This document shows positions 8,041 to 17,403 of a stretch of DNA of 64,000 nucleotides, in pieces. The stretch lies in NCBI RefSeq assembly GCF_001663155.1, contig NZ_CP015963.1:2132001-2196000 (forward strand), in the 5' to 3' direction. How positions within the stretch are numbered: position 1 is the first letter of the stretch; each line of letters begins with the position of its first letter. Position numbers and translations under genes: made by a program. The notes under the pieces are model-generated. The model did no database searches. It was not told the origin of the DNA and saw nothing but the letters and a program-made list of their open reading frames with translations. The stretch is from Altererythrobacter ishigakiensis (GTDB lineage: Bacteria; Pseudomonadota; Alphaproteobacteria; Sphingomonadales; Sphingomonadaceae).

Positions 8041-8071
8041 ACCCGTCCTTAGATGCCCTCGCCGGACGGGT
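8041..8071. repeat. Hairpin in the ctaG-ctaE spacer
   Basis: ACCCGTCC at 8041-8048 is the exact reverse complement of GGACGGGT at 8064-8071, with a 15-nt loop. On the transcribed (minus) strand the hairpin lies 9 bp past the ctaG stop and about 40 bp before the ctaE start. No T-tract follows, so it is not a standard terminator. It may act as an mRNA processing or stability element, or as a partial attenuator. Confidence 0.6.
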
Positions 8072-8079
8072 CCAGAGTG

Positions 8080-8673
8080 TTACGAACTTGGTTCGCTGTT
8101 AGTAGTAAGTGACTTGTGGAAGGTGTAGCTCAAAGTGATCTGCTCCACCCCTTCCATTGCCTCGTCCTCCAGCATCGCCGGATCGACAAAGTACAGTACA
8201 GGCATGTTCACTTCTTCGCCTGGCTGCAATGTCTGCTCGGTGAAGCAAAAGCACTGAATCTTGTTGAAATATTTGCCTGCCTGTTCCGGCTCGACATTGA
8301 AAGTCGCCGTGCCGGTGATTGGAATGCTTGAATTGTTCTTCGCGGTATAGATGGCCATGTCCCGAACGCCGATCTGTACAGTGTCGGTCGATTGTGTCGG
8401 TCGGAATGTCCACGGAACATCACGCGCGGTCGAAGCATCGAATCGGATGGACATCGTCTGTCCGCCAGCGGCCAGTCCCAGGCGTTCTGCATTCGCCGCT
8501 TCGGCTTCGCTAGCGACTTGTGTGGTGCCGCCAAAGCCGGTCACGCGGCAGAATAGGTCATACAGCGGCACTGCGGCGTACCCTAACCCCAACATCGCAA
8601 GCGCACCCATGAAGGCATAGATGCCAGTCTTGAGATTCTTTTGCTCTAGCGAATTGGCAGCAACCGCAGTCAC
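8080..8673 (-). CDS. ctaG: Cytochrome c oxidase assembly protein CtaG (Cox11 family)
   Basis: CtaG/Cox11 delivers copper to the CuB site of subunit I. The 197-residue form starting at the GTG at 8673 is preferred: it is preceded by CGGAGG about 10 bp upstream and sits just after the stop of the upstream 42-residue gene, while the longer frame lies inside that gene. One transmembrane helix (about 20-38) ends in AAVPLYDLFCRVTGFGG, with the conserved periplasmic Cys. The copper-binding motif KIQCFCFTEQ (CFCF) is intact, followed by PVLYFVDP. Both features are diagnostic of the family. Confidence 0.93.
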   Translation of the reverse strand: MTAVAANSLEQKNLKTGIYAFMGALAMLGLGYAAVPLYDLFCRVTGFGGTTQVASEAEAANAERLGLAAGGQTMSIRFDASTARDVPWTFRPTQSTDTVQIGVRDMAIYTAKNNSSIPITGTATFNVEPEQAGKYFNKIQCFCFTEQTLQPGEEVNMPVLYFVDPAMLEDEAMEGVEQITLSYTFHKSLTTNSEPSS

Positions 8674-8674
8674 C

Positions 8675-8803
8675 TTACTGACCTCCGATACGTGCGATAG
8701 TGATGAAGTAGAAAAGCACGACCATGAACAGCAGCAAACCTCCAAGCACGAGGTTGCGGCTCTTCTGTCGGCGTTTGAATTCGGCTTCTTCTTCGGGTGT
8801 CAT
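8675..8803 (-). CDS. 42-residue single-helix protein of the cta cluster
   Basis: A short frame starts at the ATG at 8803, which overlaps the end of ctaB by 4 bp (ATGA), and stops at 8675, 2 bp before the ctaG GTG. It encodes a charged N-terminus ([17 protein letters not shown]), one hydrophobic helix of about 20 residues ([20 protein letters not shown]) and a short RIGGQ tail. Tiny single-helix proteins (CoxF or similar) occupy this slot between ctaB and ctaG in many alphaproteobacteria. The overlapping junctions on both sides argue that it is real. Its function is unknown; an assembly or oxidase-subunit role is inferred from context. Confidence 0.82.
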   Translation of the reverse strand: MTPEEEAEFKRRQKSRNLVLGGLLLFMVVLFYFITIARIGGQ

Positions 8804-9744
8804 AAGGCAATCCACCCCAGGTTTCGCGCCACTGCATCCACAACAAGCGCTGCAAACAGCGCGAACAGGTATAGGATACTATACGCAAACAGGCTCTTTT
8901 CCGGTTTCATCGTGTCACCGTCGACAGAGGTCCGGAACGCGACCGGAAGCGACATTGCCAGAAACGCCAGCGTTAGCGTTAGAGCTGTAATCCCGTAAAT
9001 GGCAGCCGTCCCCCCGATCATCCAAGGTGCAATCGCGATCGGCACCAGAATGATCGAGTAAGCCAGGATCTGGCGACGTGTTGCTTTCTCGCCCGCCACG
9101 ACGGGCAGCATCGGAATGCCAACCTTGGCGTAGTCCGACTTAACAAACAGAGCGAGCGCCCAGAAATGCGGCGGGGTCCAGAAGAAAATGATCGCGAACA
9201 GCAGGATCGGCATGGCGGTAATTTCGCCCGTCACCGCGACCCAACCAATCATTGGTGGGAATGCACCTGCACCGCCACCGATCACAATATTCTGCGGTGT
9301 GCGCGGCTTAAGCCACATTGTATAGATCACCGCGTAATAAACGATCGCAACCGCGAGAATCGCAGCTGCGAGCCAGCCCACGGCGACACCCATGATCACC
9401 AGCGATGCAGCAGAAAGAGCAATACCGAAATCGCGCGCGTCGGTCGGGTTCATCCTCCCTGCCGGAAGCGGTCGATTTGCAGTGCGCTTCATTCCGGCGT
9501 CGATTTCTGCTTCCCACCATTGGTTCAGCACAGCCGAACCACCCGCCCCCATGGCGATGCAAAGGATCGCGGTAAAACCAATCACCGGGTGAATATTACC
9601 AGGAGCAGCCAACAGACCGCAAATGCCGGTAAAAATCACCAGACGCATGACACCGGGCTTGGTCAGCGCGAGAAAATCGCGCCAATCGGCCGGCATTGCT
9701 CTTGCGGTGGTGGCAGTCATGACCTGTCTACTCGTTGCTTCCAT
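8800..9744 (-). CDS. ctaB: Protoheme IX farnesyltransferase (heme O synthase)
   Basis: CtaB attaches a farnesyl group to heme b to give heme O, the precursor of heme a. The 314-residue polytopic protein contains the UbiA-family prenyl-diphosphate motif [19 protein letters not shown], read as N-x-W-x-D/E-x-x-x-D with the following MxRTxxRPxPxG, and a second Asp-containing loop near [15 protein letters not shown]. About nine hydrophobic helices are visible. The start may be Met1 or Met9 (9720); neither has a strong ribosome site. It follows ctaD after a 97-bp spacer holding a GC hairpin. Confidence 0.95.
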   Translation of the reverse strand: MEATSRQVMTATTARAMPADWRDFLALTKPGVMRLVIFTGICGLLAAPGNIHPVIGFTAILCIAMGAGGSAVLNQWWEAEIDAGMKRTANRPLPAGRMNPTDARDFGIALSAASLVIMGVAVGWLAAAILAVAIVYYAVIYTMWLKPRTPQNIVIGGGAGAFPPMIGWVAVTGEITAMPILLFAIIFFWTPPHFWALALFVKSDYAKVGIPMLPVVAGEKATRRQILAYSIILVPIAIAPWMIGGTAAIYGITALTLTLAFLAMSLPVAFRTSVDGDTMKPEKSLFAYSILYLFALFAALVVDAVARNLGWIAL

Positions 9745-9774
9745 TGCGCTTGGTTAGCGCTTCCCTTGCGAGGC

Positions 9775-9798
9775 GGGGCGCACTTCTCAGCACGCCCC
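9775..9798. repeat. GC-rich hairpin between ctaD and ctaB
   Basis: GGGGCG at 9775-9780 and CGCCCC at 9793-9798 are perfect reverse complements with a 12-nt loop. It lies in the 97-bp spacer downstream of ctaD on the minus strand. There is no following T-run. It could stabilise the 3' end of a processed ctaC-ctaD message relative to the downstream assembly genes; this is inference. Confidence 0.5.
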
Positions 9799-9840
9799 TC
9801 CCCCATTATCTGTTCTAGCCCAGCTTAGAGCCGGATTGCT

Positions 9841-11547
9841 TTACGCACCCGCCGGACGGTGATCGTGGTAATCGTGATGATCCTCAATCACAGGCAGAGT
9901 TTCGAACTGGTGGAACGGCGGTGGGCTCGAAAGCGTCCATTCCAGCGTAGTCGCGCCTTCGCCCCATGGATTTGCCTCTGCCTTCTTGCCAGCGAGGAAC
10001 GCGTAAGCAAGGTTGGCAAAGAAGATCAGCATGCTGGCGGCCATGATGTAGTAGCCGTAAGACGAGATCTCGTTCCAGAAGCTGTAAGCCGGTGTGAAGT
10101 CCGGATATCGACGCGCCATACCCTGCATTCCGAGGAAGTGCTGCGGGAAGAAGATCACGTTCACACCGATGAAGAAGCCCCAGAAGTGCAGGTGCGAGAG
10201 GAACTCTGAGTGCATGCGGCCGCTCATCTTCGGGAACCAGTAATAGAAACCGGCAAACATCGAGAAGACGGCACCCATCGACAGCACATAGTGGAAGTGG
10301 GCCACCACGTAGTAAGTGTCATGCAGGTTATCGTCGATACCGCCATTGGCGAGAACAACGCCGGTCACGCCACCAACGGTGAACAGGAAGATGAAGCCCA
10401 GCGCCCATACCATGGGTGACTTGAACTCGAGGCTGCCGCCCCACATAGTGGCAACCCAGCTGAAGATCTTCACACCCGTCGGGACTGCAATCACCATGGT
10501 GGCTGCGGTGAAATACATCTTCGTATTCACGTCCAGACCGACGGTGTACATGTGGTGTGCCCACACGATGAAGCCGACTACGCCGATCGCTACCATCGCG
10601 TAAGCCATGCCGAGATAGCCGAACACGGGCTTGCGGCTGAAGGTCGCCACGATCTGCGAGATCATGCCAAAGCCCGGCAGGATCATGATGTAAACTTCAG
10701 GGTGTCCGAAGAACCAGAACAGGTGCTGGTAAAGAACCGGATCACCACCGCCCGCTGGATCGAAGAAAGTGGTGCCGAAGTTGCGGTCCGTCAGCAGCAT
10801 GGTGATCGCCGCGGCCAGAACCGGCAGAGCGAGCAACAACAGGAAAGCTGTGACCAGCACCGACCATACGAACAGCGGCATTTTGTGCAGGGTCATACCC
10901 GGCGCACGCATGTTGAAGATGGTCGTAATGAAGTTAGTGGCACCCAGAATTGAACCAGCCCCCGCTAGGTGCAAAGAGAAGATCGCAAAATCGACTGCTG
11001 GACCTTGTGAACCCGTGGTCGAAAGCGGAGCATAAACTGTCCAGCCGACGCCCGCACCCTGTCCGGTACCACCTGGCACGAACATAGAGAACAGCAGGCT
11101 AAGGAAGCCAACAACGGTCAACCAGAAAGAGATATTGTTCATTCGCGGGAAGGCCATGTCCGGCGCACCGATCATCAGCGGAACAAACCAGTTACCGAAG
11201 CCGCCGATCATTGCCGGCATGACCATAAAGAAAACCATGATCAGGCCGTGCGCAGTGATGAACACGTTCCACATGTGGTAATTCGCGTCCATCGACGCGC
11301 CGTCACCACCCATCAGGTTCACCCAGAACTGCAGATACTGAATGCCAGGCTCTGCCAATTCCAAACGCATAACGCCGGAAATTGCGCCACCGATGATACC
11401 CGCGACAATCGCGAAGATCAGATAGAGCGTGCCGATATCCTTGTGGTTAGTCGACATGAACCAACGGGCGAAAAAGCCCGGCTTGTGGTCCGCATCATGT
11501 CCGTGATGGTCATGAGGAGCGGTGATACCTTCTGCGGTAGTTGCCAT
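9841..11547 (-). CDS. ctaD: Cytochrome c oxidase subunit I (aa3 type)
   Basis: This 568-residue catalytic subunit has twelve predicted helices. Ligands of heme a and the heme a3/CuB centre are visible: the low-spin His in [20 protein letters not shown], the cross-linked Tyr-His pair in [17 protein letters not shown] (the E of the K-channel-type GHPEVY), the two CuB histidines in [10 protein letters not shown], and the His pair in [14 protein letters not shown]. The N-terminus has the histidine-rich segment [13 protein letters not shown] and the C-terminus a similar HHDYHDHR stretch. It reduces O2 to water at the cytoplasmic membrane and pumps protons. It follows ctaC by 32 bp. Confidence 0.98.
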   Translation of the reverse strand: MATTAEGITAPHDHHGHDADHKPGFFARWFMSTNHKDIGTLYLIFAIVAGIIGGAISGVMRLELAEPGIQYLQFWVNLMGGDGASMDANYHMWNVFITAHGLIMVFFMVMPAMIGGFGNWFVPLMIGAPDMAFPRMNNISFWLTVVGFLSLLFSMFVPGGTGQGAGVGWTVYAPLSTTGSQGPAVDFAIFSLHLAGAGSILGATNFITTIFNMRAPGMTLHKMPLFVWSVLVTAFLLLLALPVLAAAITMLLTDRNFGTTFFDPAGGGDPVLYQHLFWFFGHPEVYIMILPGFGMISQIVATFSRKPVFGYLGMAYAMVAIGVVGFIVWAHHMYTVGLDVNTKMYFTAATMVIAVPTGVKIFSWVATMWGGSLEFKSPMVWALGFIFLFTVGGVTGVVLANGGIDDNLHDTYYVVAHFHYVLSMGAVFSMFAGFYYWFPKMSGRMHSEFLSHLHFWGFFIGVNVIFFPQHFLGMQGMARRYPDFTPAYSFWNEISSYGYYIMAASMLIFFANLAYAFLAGKKAEANPWGEGATTLEWTLSSPPPFHQFETLPVIEDHHDYHDHRPAGA

Positions 11548-11579
11548 CGTTCAGATACTCTCTGCTCTAATCTATAATC

Positions 11580-12560
11580 TTAAGCGGCGGGCGCTTCTTC
11601 TGCGCCCTCTTCCGTGTTTGCTTCAGCTACTTCAGGCTCGCCAACCGTGCCGCCTTGCTCCAGCACCCATGCTTCCCATTCATCTCGCGGCAGCGCCTCG
11701 ACGACTACCGGCATGAAACCATGGCGGGCGCCGCAAAGCTCATAGCACTGGCCGTAATAAACGCCCGGCTCTTCGATGGTAAGCAGTCGCTCATTCAGGC
11801 GACCGGGAACTGCGTCCATCTTGAACCACAATGATGCGACACCGAATGAATGGATCACGTCAGCTGCTGTTGTCTGCAGGCGGATCGGTGTGTTGGCAGG
11901 AACAACCATACGGTTGTCTACCGCAAGCTGGTTCGGCTCACCACGGTCCAGCGCCTCTTCCGGCGGCAGCATGTTTGAAATGACTTCGAAGCCACCGTTG
12001 TCGGGATAGGTATAGCCCCAATACCACTGATAGCCGGTTGCCTTGACGGTGATCGCTTCCTCCGGCGGAGTCTCGTACTGACTCAGCAGCAGATTGATCG
12101 AAGGAACAGCAATAACCACCAGAATCAAGGCGGGTACTACCGTCCAGATTACCTCGATTGCAGTATTGTGTGTGGTCTTGGAAGGGACGGGGTTGGCACG
12201 GCGGTTGTAACGAACAATCACCCACAGCAGCAGCGCAAGAACAAACAGGCTGATCACCGTAATGATCGGCAGCAACAGGTAATCGTGCATCCACAATGCG
12301 TCTTGGCCGTCAGCTGTAAACTGGTCCTGAAAACCAAGGCGACCATCAACTGGCATGCCTTTGCCCTCAGTGGGCGCCATAGGAGTATAGCCGGCTGGAG
12401 CTTCTGTTGCCGCCGCATCTGCAGGCCCGGCATCGTCTTGCGCCTGAGCGTTTGATGCAAAGAGCAGCATCAAAGCCAACATGGCTGTAACGATAAGTGA
12501 ATAGGCGTAGCGGCCTGTTTGACCCAAAACCATCTGTGTGACGTTTCCCGCTTTAATCAT
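11580..12560 (-). CDS. ctaC: Cytochrome c oxidase subunit II
   Basis: Subunit II receives electrons from cytochrome c through the binuclear CuA centre. The start at 12560 gives a 326-residue precursor with a signal peptide ending near SNAQA; the frame extends 37 codons further upstream but the extra residues do not look like a leader. Two membrane helices (about residues 100-120 and 140-162 of the precursor) precede a cupredoxin domain. CuA ligands are VIHSFGV and the cluster GQCYELCGARHGFM (Cys, Glu, Cys, His, Met). The aromatic patch YQWYWGYTYPD is the electron entry site. The C-terminal tail is acidic and Ala/Glu-rich. It is first in the cta cluster and divergent from pyrE. Confidence 0.96.
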   Translation of the reverse strand: MIKAGNVTQMVLGQTGRYAYSLIVTAMLALMLLFASNAQAQDDAGPADAAATEAPAGYTPMAPTEGKGMPVDGRLGFQDQFTADGQDALWMHDYLLLPIITVISLFVLALLLWVIVRYNRRANPVPSKTTHNTAIEVIWTVVPALILVVIAVPSINLLLSQYETPPEEAITVKATGYQWYWGYTYPDNGGFEVISNMLPPEEALDRGEPNQLAVDNRMVVPANTPIRLQTTAADVIHSFGVASLWFKMDAVPGRLNERLLTIEEPGVYYGQCYELCGARHGFMPVVVEALPRDEWEAWVLEQGGTVGEPEVAEANTEEGAEEAPAA

Positions 12561-12746
12561 GTGTCTAAGCTGAGCGGCCACTAGAGTGTGATACCGCAAT
12601 AGCCAACCCAAAAACCCGGAACTTCCCCCGAGATTGCTGCGCCCTATAGGCGTGCTTGCCCAGCGCCTCAAGCGCTTCTAGGGAGAAAAATATGCAAGCG
12701 CCAATGAGTCCGGCGCAATTTGATCATTTTACCAGGTGTTTGTTAT

Positions 12747-13325
12747 ATGACCGAAGACGAAGTGCTGTCCGAATTCCGTAGCTGCGGCGCGCTGTTAGAA
12801 GGGCACTTTCTCCTCTCATCAGGCCGCCACAGCGCCCATTATCTGCAATGCGCGCGAGTCCTGATGAACGCAGACCGCGCTGGGCGGATTGCGGTGGCAA
12901 TGGCGAAAAATCTGCCGCGAGAGATTCGCTCGGCTGTGGATGTTGTGATTTCGCCTGCCATGGGCGGGCTGATAATTGGGCACGAAATGGGCCGTGCCTT
13001 GGGCAAGGACGCCATGTTCCTTGAGCGGCCAGAGGGTACATTCCATCTACGCCGCGGATTCGCGATCAAGCCCGGGGCGAAGGTGCTGATGGTGGAAGAT
13101 GTCGTCACCACGGGGCTTTCGAGTCGCGAGGCAATCGCGGCAGTAGCTGGGGAAGGCGGCGAAGTGATTGCCGAAGTATCTGTTGTGGATCGTTCGGGCG
13201 GATCGGTAGACCTGGGCGTGCCGTTCTTCCCACTCGTGGCACTCAATTTCCCTACCTATGCCGACGAGGAAGTTCCCGCCGAACTGGCTGCGGTTCCTAT
13301 CACCAAGCCGGGCAGCCGTGCCTGA
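12747..13325 (+). CDS. pyrE: Orotate phosphoribosyltransferase
   Basis: PyrE converts orotate and PRPP to orotidine 5'-phosphate in pyrimidine synthesis. The PRPP-binding loop is [17 protein letters not shown], a classic 13-residue type I PRTase motif, and a basic Arg-rich loop ([17 protein letters not shown]) lies before it. The start at 12747 ([11 protein letters not shown]) follows a CCAGGTG ribosome site; an upstream in-frame start adds only nine atypical residues. The stop overlaps the pdxJ start by one base (TGATG), so the two are coupled. Confidence 0.95.
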   Translation: MTEDEVLSEFRSCGALLEGHFLLSSGRHSAHYLQCARVLMNADRAGRIAVAMAKNLPREIRSAVDVVISPAMGGLIIGHEMGRALGKDAMFLERPEGTFHLRRGFAIKPGAKVLMVEDVVTTGLSSREAIAAVAGEGGEVIAEVSVVDRSGGSVDLGVPFFPLVALNFPTYADEEVPAELAAVPITKPGSRA

Positions 13326-14080
13326 TGGCAAATGTCCACAATCCCGGACGTTTGCGCCTCGGCGTAAACATTGATCACGTTGCCACGATCCGCAATGCGC
13401 GTGGCGGCGATCACCCCGATCCCGTGCGAGCAGCAGAGATCGTCGCCCGCGTCGGTGGTGACGGGATTACAGCCCATTTGCGTGAGGACCGCCGCCACAT
13501 TCGTGACGAGGATCTGGCACGTATTCAGGCCGCAACAGACCTGCCATTGAACCTTGAAATGGCAGCTACCGAGGAAATGCTGGAGATTGCGCTGCGTCAT
13601 CGGCCACACGCAGCTTGTATCGTACCGGAAAAACGCGAAGAGCGCACAACCGAAGGCGGGTTGGACGCAGCAGGACTGCATAACCAGCTCGCACCCATAG
13701 TTGGCCGGCTAGCTGATGCCGGGATTCGTGTCTCACTCTTCATTGAAGCAACCGAACGACAGCTCGACGCAGCATTAAGGCTGGGCGCGCCAGTCGTCGA
13801 ATTCCACACCGGAGAATATGCGCACGCATTCCTTGATGGTGACAGCGAGCGGCTTAGCGCTGAACTTAAACGGATCAGTGATATGTCCGCTCTTGCGGCC
13901 AAAAATGGCATCGAGCCACATGCGGGGCACGGTCTGACCTATGAAAACGTTCAGCCGATAGCTGCAATCCCGCAATTGGCCGAGCTCAACATCGGGCACT
14001 ATCTGATCGGAGAGGCAGTATTTGTCGGGCTGGAGCCAGCTGTGCGTCGCATGCGCGACCTGATGGACGAAGTGCGGTGA
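13325..14080 (+). CDS. pdxJ: Pyridoxine 5'-phosphate synthase
   Basis: PdxJ condenses 1-deoxyxylulose 5-phosphate with 3-amino-2-oxopropyl phosphate to form pyridoxine phosphate. The 251-residue TIM barrel begins with [19 protein letters not shown], the family signature, continues with [14 protein letters not shown], and carries the glutamate and histidine positions in [17 protein letters not shown] and [13 protein letters not shown]. The neighbours pyrE, the small membrane gene and acpS overlap it by 1-4 bases, as in other alphaproteobacterial pdxJ-acpS-lepB operons. Confidence 0.97.
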   Translation: MANVHNPGRLRLGVNIDHVATIRNARGGDHPDPVRAAEIVARVGGDGITAHLREDRRHIRDEDLARIQAATDLPLNLEMAATEEMLEIALRHRPHAACIVPEKREERTTEGGLDAAGLHNQLAPIVGRLADAGIRVSLFIEATERQLDAALRLGAPVVEFHTGEYAHAFLDGDSERLSAELKRISDMSALAAKNGIEPHAGHGLTYENVQPIAAIPQLAELNIGHYLIGEAVFVGLEPAVRRMRDLMDEVR

Positions 14081-14358
14081 GCGGAGAATCGACAGAACCA
14101 ACGCGCAGCCAGCTGGCTTGGGCGCTAGCGGCGGCTATTCCCTTTCTTTGCTGCATCGCTTTGCTTGGTTACTCTGTCACGACAGGCATTGCGTTGTCGC
14201 TGGCGATCGTCTGGCCGCTGCTACAGATCTTTGGTTACACGGTGACGCTGAAAATGGCGAAAGGCGATCCCGCGCATTATCTCGTCAAGACGCAGGTCAT
14301 TCTGCACTGGATGATAGTGGTGCTGCTTGGCATGCTTATGAGTCTGGGTGGATCATGA
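14077..14358 (+). CDS. Small membrane protein between pdxJ and acpS
   Basis: This 93-residue protein has a GTG start overlapping the pdxJ stop (GTGA) and a stop overlapping the acpS start (ATGA). After a polar N-terminus ([12 protein letters not shown]) it has about three hydrophobic stretches, near residues 12-32, 36-52 and 72-91. A short basic/polar loop [17 protein letters not shown] joins the last two. No family is recognised. The tight coupling on both sides makes it a real gene of the pyrE-pdxJ-acpS-lepB operon; what it contributes is unknown. Confidence 0.82.
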   Translation: MSGESTEPTRSQLAWALAAAIPFLCCIALLGYSVTTGIALSLAIVWPLLQIFGYTVTLKMAKGDPAHYLVKTQVILHWMIVVLLGMLMSLGGS

Positions 14359-14759
14359 TCATCGGAATGGGTTCTGACCTTTGCAATATCGAGCGTATCG
14401 AGAATTCGCTTCAGCGCTTTGGCGAACGCTTTGAACTTCGGGTCTTCACGGAAATCGAGCGCGCCAAGGCGCGCCGTCGCCCCTTCACCATTGCCGGCAC
14501 ATACGCAAAACGTTTCGCAGCAAAGGAAGCATTCAGCAAGGCCGTGGGTACCGGATTTAGGCGCGGCGTCTTCATGAAAGATATCGGCGTCGTCAACGCA
14601 CCATCGGGTGCACCAACCCTTGCACTCGCAGGCGGTGCCGCAATTCGACTTGCAGAATTGACGCCAGATGGCCATGAGGCCGCCATTCATCTTACCCTCA
14701 CCGATGATCATCCATGGGCACAAGCCTTCGTCATTATCGAAGCGCATCCAATCCGCTGA
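14355..14759 (+). CDS. acpS: Holo-[acyl-carrier-protein] synthase
   Basis: AcpS transfers 4'-phosphopantetheine from CoA to apo-ACP. The 134-residue protein opens with [22 protein letters not shown], containing the Mg2+-binding Asp of the G(V/I)DxxxxxR motif (here [10 protein letters not shown]), and has the second motif [18 protein letters not shown] with the Glu ligand and catalytic Lys. The ATG at 14355 overlaps the previous stop by 4 bp. A longer frame upstream lies entirely inside the neighbouring gene and is not used. lepB follows 18 bp later. Confidence 0.95.
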   Translation: MIIGMGSDLCNIERIENSLQRFGERFELRVFTEIERAKARRRPFTIAGTYAKRFAAKEAFSKAVGTGFRRGVFMKDIGVVNAPSGAPTLALAGGAAIRLAELTPDGHEAAIHLTLTDDHPWAQAFVIIEAHPIR

Positions 14760-14777
14760 TCACAAACCGCGAAATTT

Positions 14778-15671
14778 ATGCAGACAGACACCGCTGTGAA
14801 CACCAAGACAACCATCCCTGCCAAAGACGGCAACGAGAAGATCAACTGGATCGCGGAAATCCGTGGGCTTGGCTTAATGCTGCTCGCTGTACTGGCGTTT
14901 CACAGTTTGGTCGCGAAGCCGTTCTACATACCCTCGACCTCGATGGTGCCGAGCCTTTGGGTCGGTGATCGGCTGGTCGTATCCAAATATCCTTATGGTT
15001 GGAGCTGGGCCTCGGCAAGTTTCCATTTGCTGCCGCGAGGTGAGTGGCGCGTGCTTGGCGACACACCCGAATATGGTGACGTGGTCATTCCAGTTCATCC
15101 GGTACGCGATGAAGATTACATCAAGCGGGTTGTTGCCTTGCCAGGCGACACGATTGAAGTGCGAGAAGGAATTATTTCCCTGAACGGCGAACCCGTTAAG
15201 CGCGAGATCGTGCCCGACGTCAGGATCCCTTTCGAACCGGAGCTCCTGTGTGATGGCTCGCCCTGTCTGAACTCTTTTGCCGCCTATCTGGTGCGTGATG
15301 CGGATGGCTCGCAATACTATGAAGTGCCTGCATATCGTGAGACTATGCCGAACGGTGCTTCCTATCTCGTCATTGACCACCTCGAAGGCCAGCATCTCGA
15401 CAATTTCGGACCCTACAAGGTGGAGGACGGTCACGTCTTTGTGATGGGCGATAATCGGGACCATTCCGCCGACAGTCGTGAGCTTTACAGCGACCGCGGA
15501 TTGATGGGCGCTGTGCCGCTCGAAAACATCGGCGGGCGCGCGGAGTTCATCACGTTCTCTCTCGATGGCTCAGCGAGCTGGAACCCTTTGACATGGTGGT
15601 CTGCGTTGCGTGAGGGCCGCTCATGGTCAACGCTGCGTGCGCCGAAGGCAGAAAACACCATTGCTGAATAG
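14778..15671 (+). CDS. lepB: Signal peptidase I
   Basis: LepB removes signal peptides from secreted proteins. A single N-terminal membrane helix (about residues 28-46) precedes the catalytic serine in FYIPSTSMVPSL (Ser55), and the general-base lysine is in DYIKRVVALPGD (Lys116). Box D, MGDNRDHSADSR, is present. At 297 residues it is of the longer alphaproteobacterial type. It lies in the pdxJ-acpS operon, 18 bp after acpS, and would process exported proteins in this window such as CtaC and the M16 protease. Confidence 0.96.
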   Translation: MQTDTAVNTKTTIPAKDGNEKINWIAEIRGLGLMLLAVLAFHSLVAKPFYIPSTSMVPSLWVGDRLVVSKYPYGWSWASASFHLLPRGEWRVLGDTPEYGDVVIPVHPVRDEDYIKRVVALPGDTIEVREGIISLNGEPVKREIVPDVRIPFEPELLCDGSPCLNSFAAYLVRDADGSQYYEVPAYRETMPNGASYLVIDHLEGQHLDNFGPYKVEDGHVFVMGDNRDHSADSRELYSDRGLMGAVPLENIGGRAEFITFSLDGSASWNPLTWWSALREGRSWSTLRAPKAENTIAE

Positions 15672-15683
15672 AGCCCGAAACTG

Positions 15684-16820
15684 ATGGCCAAGAAATTCCT
15701 TTATATCGTGGCGGTTATCATCGTTCTGGTGATTGCGGGGCTTATCATTTTACGCGTCTGGGCGAACGAATTGACGGCCATCGCCTTTGTTCCGACCGAG
15801 GAATTCGTTGAGCAAGAGGCGCTTGCCGAAAATGCCTATGCAGAACCGGATATGTGGTTTGTGCGCCCGGGAAAAGGCGAAGAACTGATCCGTTGGCAAC
15901 CTGAATATTCCAATGATCGCGGATTGCTGCCGACGCCGGCGGAGCCCTCAACGCCAGACTTTGCAGTATTTTTCGTTCATCCGACAAGCTACTTGAGCCG
16001 CTCGAGCTGGAACGCGGAGCTCGGCGATGAGGAAGCCGAGCGAGTTGCACGTGTTTATTTGCGCGGAATGGCCAGCCCGCTCGGGAAAGCGTCAGAGATT
16101 TGGGCGCCACGCTACCGTCAGGCGACGATCGGGGCATTCATGACCGACAAGCCGGAGGCTCAGATGGCCTTCGACACAGCCTATCGAGATGTCGCACAAG
16201 CATTCGCGCATTTTGTGGATGCAATCGATCCTGACCTGCCGATTGTGCTCGCCGGGCACAGTCAAGGTTCACTCCACATGATGAGCCTTCTCAACGAGCA
16301 GGTTGCAGACACCGAACTCGCGGAACGCATCGTGGCTGCTTATGTGATTGGCTGGCCGATCTCCGAAACGCATGATCTGCCGCTGATGGGGCTACCGGCT
16401 TGCACCGCACCGGATCAGGCCGGCTGTATCCTTAGCTGGGCAAGCTATGCCGAGCCGGCCGATCCTTCGCAGGTCAAGGCCTATTACAGCCTATCAATCG
16501 GCCTGAATGGTGAACCGCGTGGGAACAGCCCAGTGCTTTGCACGAATCCACTGACAGGAACGCGCGGCGGCACTGCACCGGCCAGCGCGAACCTGGGCAC
16601 TTTGGTGCCTGAAACCGATCTTACCGACGGCACTTTGCTGTCTGGAGCAATCCCGGCCAGCTGCGATCCGCGAGGTATATTGCTGATTGGCGATCCTCCC
16701 GATCTGGGCCGCTATGTTCTGCCGGGCAACGACTATCATGTTTATGACATCCCGCTGTTTTGGGCGAATATGCAGGCCGATGTTGCACGGCGAATGAGTA
16801 CATGGACGGAAAACCGCTGA
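15684..16820 (+). CDS. Membrane-anchored DUF3089 alpha/beta hydrolase
   Basis: This 378-residue protein has an N-terminal signal anchor (residues 5-24, mostly Ile/Val) and an alpha/beta-hydrolase-like domain of the DUF3089 family. Family marks are FFVHPTSYLSRSSWN (about 97-110) and the nucleophile elbow LAGHSQGS, with Ser193 as the probable catalytic residue. Several cysteines in the C-terminal half (ACTAPDQAGC, VLCTNP, ASCDP) suggest disulfides in the periplasm. The true substrate is unknown; esterase or lipase activity is inferred from the fold. It starts 13 bp after lepB, and its end overlaps ruvX. Confidence 0.82.
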   Translation: MAKKFLYIVAVIIVLVIAGLIILRVWANELTAIAFVPTEEFVEQEALAENAYAEPDMWFVRPGKGEELIRWQPEYSNDRGLLPTPAEPSTPDFAVFFVHPTSYLSRSSWNAELGDEEAERVARVYLRGMASPLGKASEIWAPRYRQATIGAFMTDKPEAQMAFDTAYRDVAQAFAHFVDAIDPDLPIVLAGHSQGSLHMMSLLNEQVADTELAERIVAAYVIGWPISETHDLPLMGLPACTAPDQAGCILSWASYAEPADPSQVKAYYSLSIGLNGEPRGNSPVLCTNPLTGTRGGTAPASANLGTLVPETDLTDGTLLSGAIPASCDPRGILLIGDPPDLGRYVLPGNDYHVYDIPLFWANMQADVARRMSTWTENR

Positions 16821-17287
16821 TCACCGATAGCGCGAGCGAACTGCGTAATGCCCTGCCCGATGGCGGCGCCTTACTGGGCATGGACCTGGGCACGAAGACC
16901 ATAGGTATAGCAACGAGTGACGCAGGTTGGCGATTTGCAACCGCTGGCAAAACATTGGCCCGCGGCAAGTTCGGACGCGACCGGGAGCCGCTGGCCGCAC
17001 TCATCAACGAGCGTGATATCAAAGCCATCGTCATCGGCTTGCCACGGAACATGGATGCCAGCGAAGGCCCGCGCGCGCAGTCAGCCCGCGCCTATGCACG
17101 CAATCTGCTGGAGGCGTTCGGACTGCCCGTTCTACTTTGGGATGAGCGTTGGTCCACGCAAAGCGCTAAAGCTGCCATGATCGGGCAAGATATGAGCCGC
17201 GCGAAGCGCGCAGAGAAAATCGATAGCCACGCGGCAGCGGTAATCCTGCAAGGTGCATTGGATGCGTTGACCGGGAACGCCTTCTAA
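16802..17287 (+). CDS. ruvX: Holliday junction resolvase-like protein RuvX/YqgF
   Basis: This RNase H-fold protein of the YqgF family is thought to act in 16S rRNA 5'-end maturation and/or as a resolvase-like nuclease. The start at 16802 gives 161 residues. Conserved elements are LLGMDLGTKTIGIATSD with the first catalytic Asp, IVIGLPRNMDASEGPRA, LLWDERWST with the acidic pair, and the terminal KIDSHAAAVILQGAL with the last Asp. The beginning overlaps the DUF3089 gene by 19 bp. An upstream start (16760) would add 14 unlike residues. Confidence 0.92.
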   Translation: MDGKPLITDSASELRNALPDGGALLGMDLGTKTIGIATSDAGWRFATAGKTLARGKFGRDREPLAALINERDIKAIVIGLPRNMDASEGPRAQSARAYARNLLEAFGLPVLLWDERWSTQSAKAAMIGQDMSRAKRAEKIDSHAAAVILQGALDALTGNAF

Positions 17288-17403
17288 CTGATCCCCAAGG
17301 ATGTTCGTTTCTTCCGCGCAACCGCCTCCAGCATGAAAAATTAAAACATTGTAACAAGTCCGCCTTGACTGCATTGTTTTTCGGACATGATTGGTTTCCG
17401 GAC

